A stretch of 64,000 nucleotides of DNA from Edaphobacter sp. (lineage in GTDB: Bacteria; Acidobacteriota; Terriglobia; Terriglobales; Acidobacteriaceae), in NCBI RefSeq assembly GCF_028283685.1, contig NZ_JAPWKF010000001.1, positions 62,001-126,000 on the forward strand, given 5' to 3'. Below are positions 40,403 to 49,449 of the stretch, piece by piece. The position numbers were made by a program, and so were the translations under genes. Each line of letters opens with the position of its first letter. Position 1 is the first letter of the stretch. The notes below the pieces were generated by a model. The model did not search any database. It was not told where the DNA came from and saw only the letters and a program-made list of their open reading frames with translations.

Positions 40403-42802
40403 ATGAAACGGCGCGAATTCATTAGCCTCGGCGCAGCAGCCATCACCTCCTCAGCCTTCAGTCAGAAGCTCGGTAGCCGCATGGTCCCGAACGCTACAGG
40501 TCTCGTCGATAGTGTGCGTCCGTTGGTTGGCACCGCATGGCGAGGCCACACCTTTCCCGGCGCAACCGCTCCCTTTGGTCTGGTGCAATTAAGCCCTGAC
40601 ACCAGCGGGCCGCCTGAACCCAAGTGGAACGAACGGGGCGCGTGGGATGGCTGGGAACACAGCTCCGGTTATCACAGCCCGGACGATGTACTCCTTGGGT
40701 TCTCGCACACACACCTCAGCGGAACCGGTAGCTCAGACCTTGGCGATCTCCGCATCATGCCTATTGTTGAGGGGCGCAACTGGAGCTGGGAGATTGGCGT
40801 TCCTGAACCGCTGGCAGAGATGCAGGCTGCATTCCTTGGCCCGGACTCAGGATGGGTATTCCCCACACAGGTTGGCTATCGTTCATCCTTCCGGCAAGAG
40901 ACAGAGCAAGCCGCAGCAGGTTATTACAAAGTCCATCTAGAAACACCAAACGTCCATGCAGAGATGACAGCGACCGTGCATTGCGGCGTGCATCGCTATC
41001 GCTTCCCTCCAAACGAAAGCAATGCAAAGCGCGGCTTATTGCTCGACCTGCTCCACGGACTTGGCTCCAATCTGGAAACAGCGACACTCACATGGGAAAC
41101 GCCCATCTGCTTCACGGGCTCGCGCACAACACACGGCTGGGCCAAAGACCGTGAGTTTTTCTTCGTGCTTGAGCTCAATGTAGCACCCACCGCAGTCACT
41201 CTCCGTCAAGACAAAGCAGAGCATGCGATCACACCGGGAGATCACATGCAGGGTAGCGGCATGCAAGCCATGCTTACGCTACCGCATGATGTGCATGAAG
41301 TGGTGCTGCGCGTCGGCATCTCCGGCACTGGCGTTGAGGGCGCACGTAAAAACCTTCGGGCAGAAGTACAGGGCTTTAACTTTGACAGCATACGCAACGC
41401 AACAAAAGCCGCATGGGCAGACGTACTCAACAGGCTCAGCGCCAGCTTCCATGACGAGAAGCTCAGCCAGACGTACGCCACCTCTATCTATCACAGCTAT
41501 ATGGCACCCTCCACGTGGAGTGATGTCGATGGCACCTATCGTGACCAGGACCACACCAATCGCAATGCAGGCAAAGCTGCCGTCTACACCACGCTCTCCA
41601 TCTGGGACACCTATCGCGGACAGGTACCGCTCATGATGCTCTCCGAAGGTAAGCGAATCAATGACCTGATCTGCACACTGCTTCGCGCATACAGCGGCAT
41701 GCAGGCTCATTCTCTGCCCATGTGGCAACTCTGGGGTAACGAAACGTGGAGCATGAACGGCTTCCACGCCGCGGGTATCATCCTCGGAGCGTTCGTCCGC
41801 GGATATCGTGACTTTGATCATGCGTTGGCGCTGCAGGCCATGCGGGAGTCGGCCTTTCAGGGGGCAGACGTAAAGCACTTCCAGCAGAAGCAAACGGCGT
41901 TTCGAAAGAACGGCTTTATCCCGATGGAAATGCTGGATGGCTCCGTCTCTGCCACGCTCGACCTCGCATATGACTTTTGGTGCGCAGGAACCTTCGCACA
42001 ACTCATTGGTAAGCAGGCCGAAGCTCAGGAGTTGTTAGCGTACGCAGGCAACTACCGAAACCTTTTCGACCCGTCAGTAGGTTTCATGCGTGGCAAGTAC
42101 GAGGACGGTCGTTGGCGAGCCCCGTTCCGCCCAGACGAAGAGTATGACGAATACGTAGAATCAGACGCATGGCAGGCAAGTTTTGCTGTACCACATGACA
42201 TTGCAGGACTTATTGCATTGCATGGCGGCGACGAAGCGTTTGTGCGCAAACTGGATGCACTCTTCACATCACCATCATTCGTCATCAATGCGCGGCCAGA
42301 CATTACCGGCATGGTCGGCCAGCAGGCTCAAGGCAACGAACCCAGCCACTGGAACCCATACCTTTACGTCTTTGCCGGCCAGCCATGGAAAACACAGTAT
42401 TGGGTACGCAAAGTCGCGCAGTTATATAACCCAACACGCGCCGGTCTTCCAGGGAATGACGACTGCGGCGAAGTCTCCTGCTGGTTCACGTATGCCGCGC
42501 TCGGCTTCTACCCTGTCAACACCGCAAATGGTGTCTATGTATTGGGCAGTCCTCTCATAGATCGAGCCACTATCGTCAATGACGTTACAGGCGCCCGTTT
42601 CCAGATCATTGCCGAAAGCAACAGTCCAACGAACCTGTACATACAACGTGCCGAACTCAACGGCCACGCATTGCACCGTGCATGGCTCAAGCAGGAAGAA
42701 ATAGCGGTCGGTGGCGAACTGCGATTTCGTATGGGGCCTCGGCCGAACCACCAATGGGGCACAGCGAAAGACAATCGCCCCCCCTCGGGTTTGGTTCTTT
42801 GA
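40403..42802 (+). CDS. Glycoside hydrolase family 92 (alpha-mannosidase type), exported
   Basis: ATG 40403 gives MKRREFISLGAAAITSSAFS, a Tat-type leader; the 52 upstream codons include the terminator and are not coding. GH92 text includes VRPLVGTAWRGHTFPGATAP, FGLVQLSPDT, GFSHTHLSGTGSSDLGD, LSIWDTYRGQVPLM and, near the end, NDDCGEVSCWFTYAALGFYP (general base region) and GVYVLGSPL. The family consists of calcium-dependent exo-alpha-mannosidases. At 800 residues it is full length. With GH5 and the receptor it makes a mannose-containing glycan locus. Confidence 0.93.
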   Translation: MKRREFISLGAAAITSSAFSQKLGSRMVPNATGLVDSVRPLVGTAWRGHTFPGATAPFGLVQLSPDTSGPPEPKWNERGAWDGWEHSSGYHSPDDVLLGFSHTHLSGTGSSDLGDLRIMPIVEGRNWSWEIGVPEPLAEMQAAFLGPDSGWVFPTQVGYRSSFRQETEQAAAGYYKVHLETPNVHAEMTATVHCGVHRYRFPPNESNAKRGLLLDLLHGLGSNLETATLTWETPICFTGSRTTHGWAKDREFFFVLELNVAPTAVTLRQDKAEHAITPGDHMQGSGMQAMLTLPHDVHEVVLRVGISGTGVEGARKNLRAEVQGFNFDSIRNATKAAWADVLNRLSASFHDEKLSQTYATSIYHSYMAPSTWSDVDGTYRDQDHTNRNAGKAAVYTTLSIWDTYRGQVPLMMLSEGKRINDLICTLLRAYSGMQAHSLPMWQLWGNETWSMNGFHAAGIILGAFVRGYRDFDHALALQAMRESAFQGADVKHFQQKQTAFRKNGFIPMEMLDGSVSATLDLAYDFWCAGTFAQLIGKQAEAQELLAYAGNYRNLFDPSVGFMRGKYEDGRWRAPFRPDEEYDEYVESDAWQASFAVPHDIAGLIALHGGDEAFVRKLDALFTSPSFVINARPDITGMVGQQAQGNEPSHWNPYLYVFAGQPWKTQYWVRKVAQLYNPTRAGLPGNDDCGEVSCWFTYAALGFYPVNTANGVYVLGSPLIDRATIVNDVTGARFQIIAESNSPTNLYIQRAELNGHALHRAWLKQEEIAVGGELRFRMGPRPNHQWGTAKDNRPPSGLVL

Positions 42803-42835
42803 ATCGAAGACAGACCGTATGTGCTTCCGGCAGCC

Positions 42836-42852
42836 CTCGCGAACTTCGCGAG
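42836..42852. terminator. Hairpin after GH92
   Basis: CTCGCGAA-C-TTCGCGAG, a perfect 8-base palindrome 34 bases after the GH92 stop codon. There is no T-tract. From here to about 43306 the sequence holds only short frames without recognisable motifs (the longest reasonable one is 43083-43328 on the plus strand). Confidence 0.45.
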
Positions 42853-43306
42853 CCTGTCTGCCAACTCATCTTGAGCGCCTTCCGCAAACTTGATCCCGAC
42901 AGGATAAGGCTACTATGGGTTGCAGGATAAGATGACACTATCATCCGATCACAGATCGCACACGAAAAGAATGTTACTGTGATTCGTTCTTCAAATGAGG
43001 TAGATAACCTCATATTGGTGAGCGACCTGATTCTCACAAAAGCTACCTACAACATCACCCAAGAGGTCGAACGTCTAGGAGAATGTCCTTTGCTCTGGCT
43101 CACGGAACAAACCGTATCGGCGATTTCTTCGTCAGCCGCAGCAAACGGAGCGATCTCTTCAGCGTAACGATCTACGGTGAAGATGACCTGGCGATCCGGA
43201 TGGATGCACGAATGAAACACGAAATGTCCTCTTCAACTATGACGATCCTCATAGACATCTCTCCAGCTCCTGCCATCGCAGAGGCCATAATCGATATCTG
43301 CACGCA

Positions 43307-43471
43307 GGCCGGCCAATCGCGCCAGTGAGCCCCCGAACGTAGACCCTACAACACACCGTTCACGAACTGACGGTTATCCACCGCAGTCCGACCAACATGC
43401 TCCACACGCCCAGGAAGAGTCCCCTGCACTCGATCCCACTGCGCATCGCTCAACTCGTATTGGCTCGCCAT
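43307..43471 (-). pseudogene. IS5-family transposase N-terminal fragment
   Basis: MASQYELSDAQWDRVQGTLP, then GRVEHVGRTAVDNRQFVNGV and L, TAG at 43348-43346, then GLRSGAHWRDWPA: the DUF4096-type N-terminus of IS5-group transposases, with Trp replaced by amber. The homology stops near 43307 and no terminal repeat is seen. It is a truncated insertion-sequence relic. The stretch 43472-43734 shows nothing I can support. Confidence 0.7.
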
Positions 43472-43734
43472 ACATCCAATGCAGACCAAAACAAATCCAC
43501 CGAAAAGTCTATACGTGGATGCCACCTAGGCCATTCGTCGTTGCAGCTGCCCCCACAGAAAGCGCACGAAGACAGCCGCCAACGACGGCACGTGCGCAAA
43601 GATTTGCCGCTAAGAACGCCCCAGCAGGGCTGCGGCAAATCCTAACTCATAATCTTAAGAGGTTAATTAAGTATTGAACTCCCTACGTCCGCCTCCGCCA
43701 TCGGCTCCGGCGAAAGACGGCTTTGGAGTAACGG

Positions 43735-44242
43735 TCAGCGAGGCTTGTGGCGCTGACCGCGCCTGGATTTATCGTGTGTCTCTGCTGCCTTGGACGCCCT
43801 GGCTTGGGCATCCTCTTGATGCGGAAGCTCCCATCCTGTCACGCCCTGCAGCACGAGATCGCGTGCTTGACCGTACTCACACGCCCGTAGTGCTGCTCGA
43901 TCATCTGTACCGAAGTCCCCATCTGCTCGGCAAGTAAGTACGCGTCCACACCCTCCTGTAATCGCAGCGTGGCATAGCAATAGATCGATCTCGACACGCC
44001 CTGCGTGCCTTCGCGCAAGTTTACTTTGTTCGGAAAATCAGCAATCAATGAGATATAGAGACTCTTTGCGGGCTCCCGTTCACAGTAGTAAAAAACCGGC
44101 CTTCCAACTCCGTCTCTTTTGAGATCACACGGATGCGTCTCATGCCAGTATTGCAGGCAATGAGGATCATGTTGTACGTGACAGCGCGATACCAGGTGCT
44201 AGAAGGCTTATCCGCTTCTGGCGTGGAATCAATGCGTTGCAC
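43735..44242 (-). pseudogene. Tyrosine recombinase relic A
   Basis: Fragments in several minus-strand frames: TYNMILIACNTGMR (core), FYYCEREPAKSLYISLIADF, then YATLRLQEGVDAYLLAEQMG and TSVQMIEQHYGRVS with the nucleophile Tyr, then a shift to QARDLVLQGVTGWELP. The Arg-His box that should precede YATLRL is gone (SRSIYCYATLRL), so catalysis is lost. It is a phage or island integrase remnant. No gene is seen in 44243-44818. Confidence 0.7.
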
Positions 44243-44818
44243 CGAGCAGGCAAGCCATCGCGCAGATGCTCATTATCCAAAAGCGGTTCGATCGCCTCAT
44301 CGCGCCTGCCCCTTCAGCGCCCGCAATGCTTGCAACTGGGAGGCTGTAAGAGTAATGAGGGAAGTGGATGCGGCCAGAGGGCCTTGCAGATAATATTCTA
44401 TTTTGGTGGTCGCGTCTGGCCCAACCGCCGCTTTTAGCTGATCGATCTCTCCTTGTCATGGGTTTTGAGATCAACGTGCATCTTGTGGAGCGTTGCGCGG
44501 CCCGCGGCTAGCGTATTTTCCCCAAGAGGTCAGCGGTATACAAAAAAACAACTGGCGTCGACATCGTTGGTCGCACGTAGGCCTTGCTACGCGCTTTGGT
44601 CTGCATACCAAAGTGCGTTGACGCCCTTAATGCGAAGACCATATATTTCGCATCACTGATTGTTCGACCTTTTTATCTCAACTTGTCTCCGAGAAAGACA
44701 GTCGCTTCAGCTCATTCTCAGTTCCTAATGCGAATAGGAGCGGACTCATCATTTTTTTTACGCAAATCGCTAGCTAAAGACACAAAAATGAAATGAACAT
44801 TCAAGAAAATGTCACGCA

Positions 44819-45864
44819 ATGATTACTCGTCGCGGTTTTGTAACATCATCGCTAGCCGTTGCTGCCACCGGGGCGATGCCGTCAGAAACCAAAGCAGTAG
44901 CACAACAAACATCAATCAAATCAAACCAGAAAATTTCAGGGGCAGGGCCCGGAAATACAGCCCATCGACTCGTCATGGCAAAGGCCAATAAATTTACGTT
45001 ATGGAGGGCATGCGTAGTAGTGGTATGACCGCGGAGCTAGAGAAGTTCATCAAAGCAAACGGCGCCCCAGCTGTAACAAGTACCCTTGTAGATAGTAACT
45101 TCGGAATCTTAGAAAATATGGGGCAGATTTGCTCCTAAAGCCAGGCCGGCGATAACTCAACATCTCACGCAAAATGCCGCACAAGCTTCTCAGGCGTTTA
45201 CAAATATCGTGGAGACGCACGGGTTGTGGGCGATGCACAGAGGCCTCCATGACATGATAAGGCAGGAGTCGAGGGGCACTAAACATACACTCCAACAAGC
45301 CTCATTGCTGTCGAAGTCAGATGCGAGTTTAATGCCAGCTGTATTTCAAGGGCATCGCAACATTCAATCTATGACATCTGATATGGACGATGACCTTGCA
45401 AATAAACCAAGGAACCCCAAACTAGTTTTTGTGAGCCTTAATGCTCTAGCTGACCCAAGTGATGTGCTCGAGCCCATGGACGACTGCGATGATTGCGACG
45501 ATCCCGATCTACCGATCGGTGATGGTGATGGTGGTGGTGGGGGGGGGACGGAGGGGGTGTTGGAGGTGATGGTGATACCGGTCCAGGCAGTCCGGGAGAT
45601 GTGGATACTGCGGAATATTCAGACGGTACGATTGTCTATGAAGGGATGGAATCCGTCAGCGCCTTAGACACCTGCCAAGTACTTGCTTCTATTATTGCGT
45701 TAGGAGGCGGCCTTAGTGCTGCTGCTATTGCAGCTTGGGCTGAGGCCGATGCTGCTGCTGCTGCTGCGTTTGCCGCAGCTGTTGGCTTCGCCTCAGTAGG
45801 AGTTTTGCTCGCATTTCTTGGTGGTATCGTCGCGATTGGCGCTTACTACGCAGTATTTTGCTAA
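44819..45864 (+). pseudogene. Tat-signal protein with hydrophobic Ala/Gly hairpin tail, frame broken three times
   Basis: I do not recognise this family. Joined over shifts near 45000, 45120 and the G9 tract at 45539-45547, it reads: Tat leader (MITRRGFVTSSLAVAATGAM), MEGMRSSGMTAELEKFIKAN, a middle region (HLTQNAAQASQAFTNIVETH, KLVFVSLNALADPSDVLEPM), an acidic Cys/Gly linker (DDCDDCDDPDLPIGDGDGGG) and a tail of about 65 residues with two hydrophobic helices (CQVLASIIALGGGLSAAAIA, VGVLLAFLGGIVAIGAYYA) ending in Cys. The tail resembles membrane-active peptides only in composition. A small membrane-protein gene follows 66 bases later. Confidence 0.5.
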
Positions 45865-45930
45865 CTAGCTAATGATTCCGGCGGATTGTTGTTACACACG
45901 ACAATCCGCCCTGAAAGGAAAAATACGACA

Positions 45931-46266
45931 ATGACATCGACTCGTGCAGACCGTAAAGAATATATTGCTAATTCCATCCTTGTCCTGATTGTAGCTGCTT
46001 CAATGGCATCGCTTGTCCTAAAGACACCTTCAACTCCCTTGTGTTTTCTTTTCCTGGCGACCCCTTATGTTTTTTTAATTTCTATTTGGTGGTCGTTTCG
46101 GAACGCATACAAGAGATTTGAACTTACTGTAGTCAGTGCCGAAGATCGGTCGGCGAAATATCAATATCTTCGGAGTGCCATCCAACTGCAAACGGTTTTT
46201 GGTTCTGTCGGAATTGCTGTCTCATTGGCTATGGGATTTCTGCTCGGCAGAATGGGGTCTCATTAA
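45931..46266 (+). CDS. Small three-helix membrane protein of unknown function
   Basis: ATG 45931 follows GAAAGGAAAAATACGACA. The 111 residues hold three hydrophobic segments: about 16-33 (ILVLIVAASMASLVL), 37-56 (LCFLFLATPYVFLISIWWSF) and 90-107 (FGSVGIAVSLAMGFLLG), with a charged loop between the last two. No family is recognised. It is intact, unlike the genes on both sides, and 8 bases separate it from the phosphoribosyltransferase-like gene. An immunity or accessory role for the upstream hydrophobic protein is only a guess. Confidence 0.6.
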   Translation: MTSTRADRKEYIANSILVLIVAASMASLVLKTPSTPLCFLFLATPYVFLISIWWSFRNAYKRFELTVVSAEDRSAKYQYLRSAIQLQTVFGSVGIAVSLAMGFLLGRMGSH

Positions 46267-46274
46267 AAAAATCT

Positions 46275-46766
46275 ATGAACAATATTGCAGAAGCCGCCTC
46301 GTCTTCGGCTGGCACCGAAGACGAGGAAATCGTGGAGATCCGAAAAAAACTTTTACATCATTTGAAAACGCGATCGCTTATCTTAGCCGGAAACGAAAGT
46401 ACATGGTCAACAAGAGGGAAATCCTGCTCGTGGCTCATAGATACTCGGGTATTGCTACTTGATCCCTTAACTATGAGCTGGATTTCCCGGTTGTTCTGGA
46501 AACGCATGAAGAATGTCAACGACTTTAAACTTGCGTGTCTTGAAATGACAGGTATTCCGTTACTAGCAGGTATTCAATCCCACGGTTTTCAGGTAGGGCG
46601 CCATGTTAACGGCGTCATTGTTCGTAAGGAGCGTAAATCTAACGGTCGTCTTCGGGCGATTGAAGGCTAACTAAATGAATTGCCCGTTGTTTTTCTAGAT
46701 GACTTACTTAACAGCGGCGACAGTGTCGCGAAAGCTGACGCGATTCTGAAGAGCCATGGCCCGTGA
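46275..46766 (+). pseudogene. Phosphoribosyltransferase-like protein, interrupted and truncated
   Basis: The frame runs MNNIAEAASSSAGTEDEEIV to GRLRAIEG, then TAA at 46668-46670, then continues in the same frame as LNELPVVFLDDLLNSGDSVA with KADAILKSHG. VVFLDDLLNSGDS is the PRPP-binding loop, and VNGVIVRKERKSNGRLRAIEG is the type-I flexible loop of orotate-phosphoribosyltransferase-like proteins. GAA to TAA explains the stop. The similarity ends at about 46757, where integrase sequence begins on the other strand, so the C-terminus is lost too. Confidence 0.65.
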
Positions 46767-47921
46767 TCTTCACGGATGCGTGTCCGAGGAGCAGCGAAAC
46801 CTGGTCGATGGGAACCCCGGCCAGCAGCATCTCCACGGCGAAGGTGTCACGGAACATGTGGGGATGGCAACGCTTGAGTTGCCCATCCGGCCTGCGGATA
46901 TCTACCAGTTCGAAGAGGCGACGATAAGCGCGCTGCCAATCAGCAACTGCGCTCTTTGGTTTTCCATTGCCACTCCAGAAGAAGTAACGCGCGTTGGGCT
47001 TCGGGCCACGAGGAAGAGTTTCAAGTGCCTCGACCACGTAGGAGGGAAGAGGCACATAAACGGGAGTTCCTGTTTTCGCTTGGTAGAGCAAAAGACTGTC
47101 CTCGTGTAGGCGGTGTCGCTCAAGGAGAATTGCGTCGCGGATACGCAGCCCACTCCAGCGCATGAGAAGCGTCAGGGGGCGGAGCCGCGTCCGCGTGTCC
47201 TAGACAGGAATGTAGCCACCGCGGGGATCGCCGTAGATGTATATCGCGTCGACGATCCTCCGGAACTCGTCGGGAGGGAAGTAGTCGGTCGGAACCTGAA
47301 CAACCTTGACTCGTCCCAGGCCGAGCGCGGGATTCTCGATCAGATAGCGGCGACGCACGCAGGCCCAGAAGAAGCCGATGAGACGGCTCTGTTTTTTCTG
47401 TTTGGCGAGAGCGCCGTCTTTCCAGGTGCTGCGGAAGTTGAGCAACGCGTCGAGCTCGACCTCGTCGATGTACTCGAACCCCTGCGCCAAGCTCCAAGGA
47501 AGGAACTGCTTCTCGAAGATGGTGTTGAGTTTCTCGAGCGTGGCCTCGGCGACGTTACGGCCTATGGCATCGGCGAGATAGGCCTCGACGGCTTTCTTGA
47601 CGGTGACACGCGGTCTCTTCGGCGCCGGAGGCAGACCTGGCCAGTGGGATGCGTTTGCACGGGTGGAGCCGGGAGAGCGAAGGGCGCTACTGGCGGAGAG
47701 GGTTCAGTGGCTTGGGACGCTGGAAGGGAGGGCACGCTCACCGCCTGCATCAGGCTAAGGCGGACCTCCTCAGCTTGGTCCCAGTTGTGGGTGCGGGCGC
47801 TGCGGCGGATGAAGTTGCCGTTGACGGATCCCCAGATCCACTTCGGGCAGTTGCAGCGGCGCCAGGACTTGTCGCCGGCGTTCTTGCAGTCCGGATGATG
47901 GCGGGTATAGACGGAAAGCAT
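46708..47921 (-). pseudogene. Tyrosine recombinase relic B, beside ssrA
   Basis: The N-terminus MLSVYTRHHPDCKNAGDKSW with RRCNCPKW has the Cys-rich start seen in acidobacterial integrases. After a shift near 47640 it runs VTVKKAVEAYLADAIGRNVA, LAQGFEYIDEVELDALLNF and WACVRRRYLIENP. It then meets TAG at 47202-47200 (GGYIPV stop DTRTRLRPL) and continues MRWSGLRIRDAILLERHRLH, HMFRDTFAVEMLLAG and LLGHASVKIT. The expected HY with the nucleophile Tyr is missing; the frame runs into foreign sequence at about 46757. Its place 131 bases from the ssrA 3' end fits an integrase that used ssrA as attachment site. Confidence 0.8.
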
Positions 47922-48051
47922 GTTGACCCCGACTTCAGCGAGATTCTGCTTCGATCGCCGAATTGGGTCAAATCCTTGAGCGCGACTGTACAGTTTTGCC
48001 GTGATTTTTCCGTCCGATTAGCTAACCAATTGATTCCCGGTTAGTTAGTGA

Positions 48052-48405
48052 TGGTGGAGGCGGCGGGAGTCGAACCCGCGTCCGAAAAAACCTTCAACAG
48101 AGAGCATTCATGCTTTTCCCGTATCATCTTTGTCTCGTGGTCGTTACTTGGAACGGGCGAAGATGCAACAACCACCAGCCTGATTGATCTCGCCATTTCC
48201 GCGCAGACGGAGCAGATTTGGCCAGCCTACTGTGCGACGATTGGTATCCGCCCGTAGGCGAAGCGGAAGCAATCGGCTACTTAGTTAATTAAGCAGCAAG
48301 CGCGAATTGAGGTTCGGCACTTATAGTTTTGTGAGCGATTACGGGTGTCCACACCCCGGCATGCCTCTCTGCCGCAAGCAATCCCGTCGAAGCCGTGACG
48401 CCCCC
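48052..48405 (-). ncRNA. ssrA: tmRNA
   Basis: The 5' end GGGGGCGTCACGGCTTCGAC and the 3' end GGGTTCGACTCCCGCCGCC followed by TCCACCA pair as acceptor stem (GGGGGCG with CGCCTCC) and carry the T-arm. The tag reads AHKTISAEPQFALAA before TAA at about 48288; the ending ALAA is the usual protease signal. tmRNA releases ribosomes stalled on mRNAs without stop codons and tags the products for degradation. The 3' end faces the integrase relic, and ssrA is a classic island attachment site. The resume codon is the less certain part of the tag. Confidence 0.95.
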
Positions 48406-48483
48406 ATCTGGAGCTGGCACCAACATTGCATTGGGCCCTGCAAAGAACTGTATTCATTATATCGCTATAGCTGGCGCAGCGGC

Positions 48484-48906
48484 TCAGCGAGCGAGCGCCA
48501 AGACCAAAGCGCCTGCTGCAATCATCGTGATGCCGCCGAGCTTCATCGGCGTCAGTCGTTCTCCAAGCAGAAGCCACGCACCCAGTGCCACCAGAACCAC
48601 GCTCAGCTTATCGATCGGAGCCACGCTCGACGCCGGCCCCAGCTGTAGGGCTCGGAAGTAGCATAGCCAGGAGAGGCCGGTCGCTAAACCCGACAGAATC
48701 AGAAAGAGCCAATTGCGGCCGCTAAGAGCGCTCCAGCCACGATGCGCCTCAAATCCGATGGCAATCGCCCAGGTAAACACCACTACGACCGTTGTCCGAA
48801 TAGCGGTCGCCAGGTTGGAATCAACACCGCTGACGCCCACCTTCGCCAGTAATGCGGTCGCTGCGGCAAAGATGGCCGAGAGAATAGACCAGTAGAGCCA
48901 GTTCAT
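48484..48906 (-). CDS. Half-size EamA-type (DMT) membrane transporter
   Basis: 140 residues with five hydrophobic helices: WSILSAIFAAATALLAKVGV, TVVVVFTWAIAIGF, WLFLILSGLATGLSWLCYF, VAPIDKLSVVLVALGAWLLL and LGGITMIAAGALVLALA. The pattern GLSWLCYFRALQLGPAS then VAPIDKLSVV, GERLTPMKLGG is the EamA domain found once, as in small dimeric DMT proteins. It probably exports a small metabolite; the substrate is unknown. It shares the strand with the gene at 48946 but not an obvious operon. Confidence 0.88.
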   Translation of the reverse strand: MNWLYWSILSAIFAAATALLAKVGVSGVDSNLATAIRTTVVVVFTWAIAIGFEAHRGWSALSGRNWLFLILSGLATGLSWLCYFRALQLGPASSVAPIDKLSVVLVALGAWLLLGERLTPMKLGGITMIAAGALVLALAR

Positions 48907-48945
48907 GAGGCCATCTTTGCGAGCAAGGGAAGGGAACGGATCTTT

Positions 48946-49383
48946 TTAGAGAGAAGCATTTTCGAGGTCGACGTCGATCCAGTCGCCATGAATGATGCCT
49001 GTCCGGATCTGCGCCGGTGTCTTGCCCTTTTTCGTCTGCTGATAGGCATAGACTGCCTCCTTCATGCAGGTCGAGCAGGCAGCCCCGTGTGTACCTTCAA
49101 AGCAGCTGTGCAGACTATTGTGCCCCATGGCTCGGTCGCAATGGCAGTAGCAAGGCTGTTGGTGAAGCACATTGGGGATCTTTGCCGCCATCTTATAAGC
49201 CGTGATCTGATATGAATTGGCGAAGTAGTCGCCCGTCAGTTGGCTGCCATTGAGGATCGGCGGGAGCGCCCTGGTCGGTGCTTTCGCGTTGTATGCCGGA
49301 ATATCTGCAGCTGGATTGCTCCACTGCGCAGACGCGGCGATTGTAATAAGTCCCAGCGCAATGCATCCGATAATTCGCTTCAT
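48946..49383 (-). CDS. Secreted PCYCYC-motif protein
   Basis: The signal peptide is MKRIIGCIALGLITIAASA. The core carries QQPCYCHCDRAMGHNSLHSC followed by HGAACSTCMKEAVYAYQQ, the pattern of the PCYCYC family (PF13798), here with His in place of the second Tyr. Seven cysteines and several histidines suggest metal or redox binding, though the family's function is not established as far as I know. The family's known members are often lipoproteins; this one lacks a lipobox. Confidence 0.8.
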   Translation of the reverse strand: MKRIIGCIALGLITIAASAQWSNPAADIPAYNAKAPTRALPPILNGSQLTGDYFANSYQITAYKMAAKIPNVLHQQPCYCHCDRAMGHNSLHSCFEGTHGAACSTCMKEAVYAYQQTKKGKTPAQIRTGIIHGDWIDVDLENASL

Positions 49384-49416
49384 GAAGCCATCCTAAATAA
49401 CCCGCGTATTTTGGGC

Positions 49417-49449
49417 AAAAAAAGGCGGCACGAACAGAGTTCGTGCCGG
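49417..49449 (-). terminator. Strong Rho-independent terminator
   Basis: On the minus strand CGGCACGAAC-TCT-GTTCGTGCCG, a perfect 10-base stem, is followed by CC and then T7. It lies 34 bases before the PCYCYC gene and ends a leftward transcript that begins upstream of it, not that gene itself. Confidence 0.85.

Noticed and set aside
43083..43328. 81-residue plus-strand frame between GH92 and the IS5 fragment
   Set aside because: Its hydrophobic pattern is plausible and it overlaps the end of the IS5 fragment, but no family is recognised and there is no ribosome site, so it is not listed as a gene.
43428..43450. CCTGCACTCGATCCCACTG as another copy of the TGCACTCAAATC repeat
   Set aside because: Only the first part matches and it falls inside the IS5 transposase coding relic; probably chance.
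45525..45575. GGT/G-rich tract as a CRISPR-like or microsatellite array
   Set aside because: It is a short Gly/Asp-coding stretch in a linker with no spacer structure. No CRISPR array was found anywhere in the window.
45896..45931. Two ACGACA elements as inverted counterparts of the TGTCGT repeats
   Set aside because: The 29-base step differs, it is 27 kb away, and it lies directly before an intact small gene. A hexamer match is too weak.
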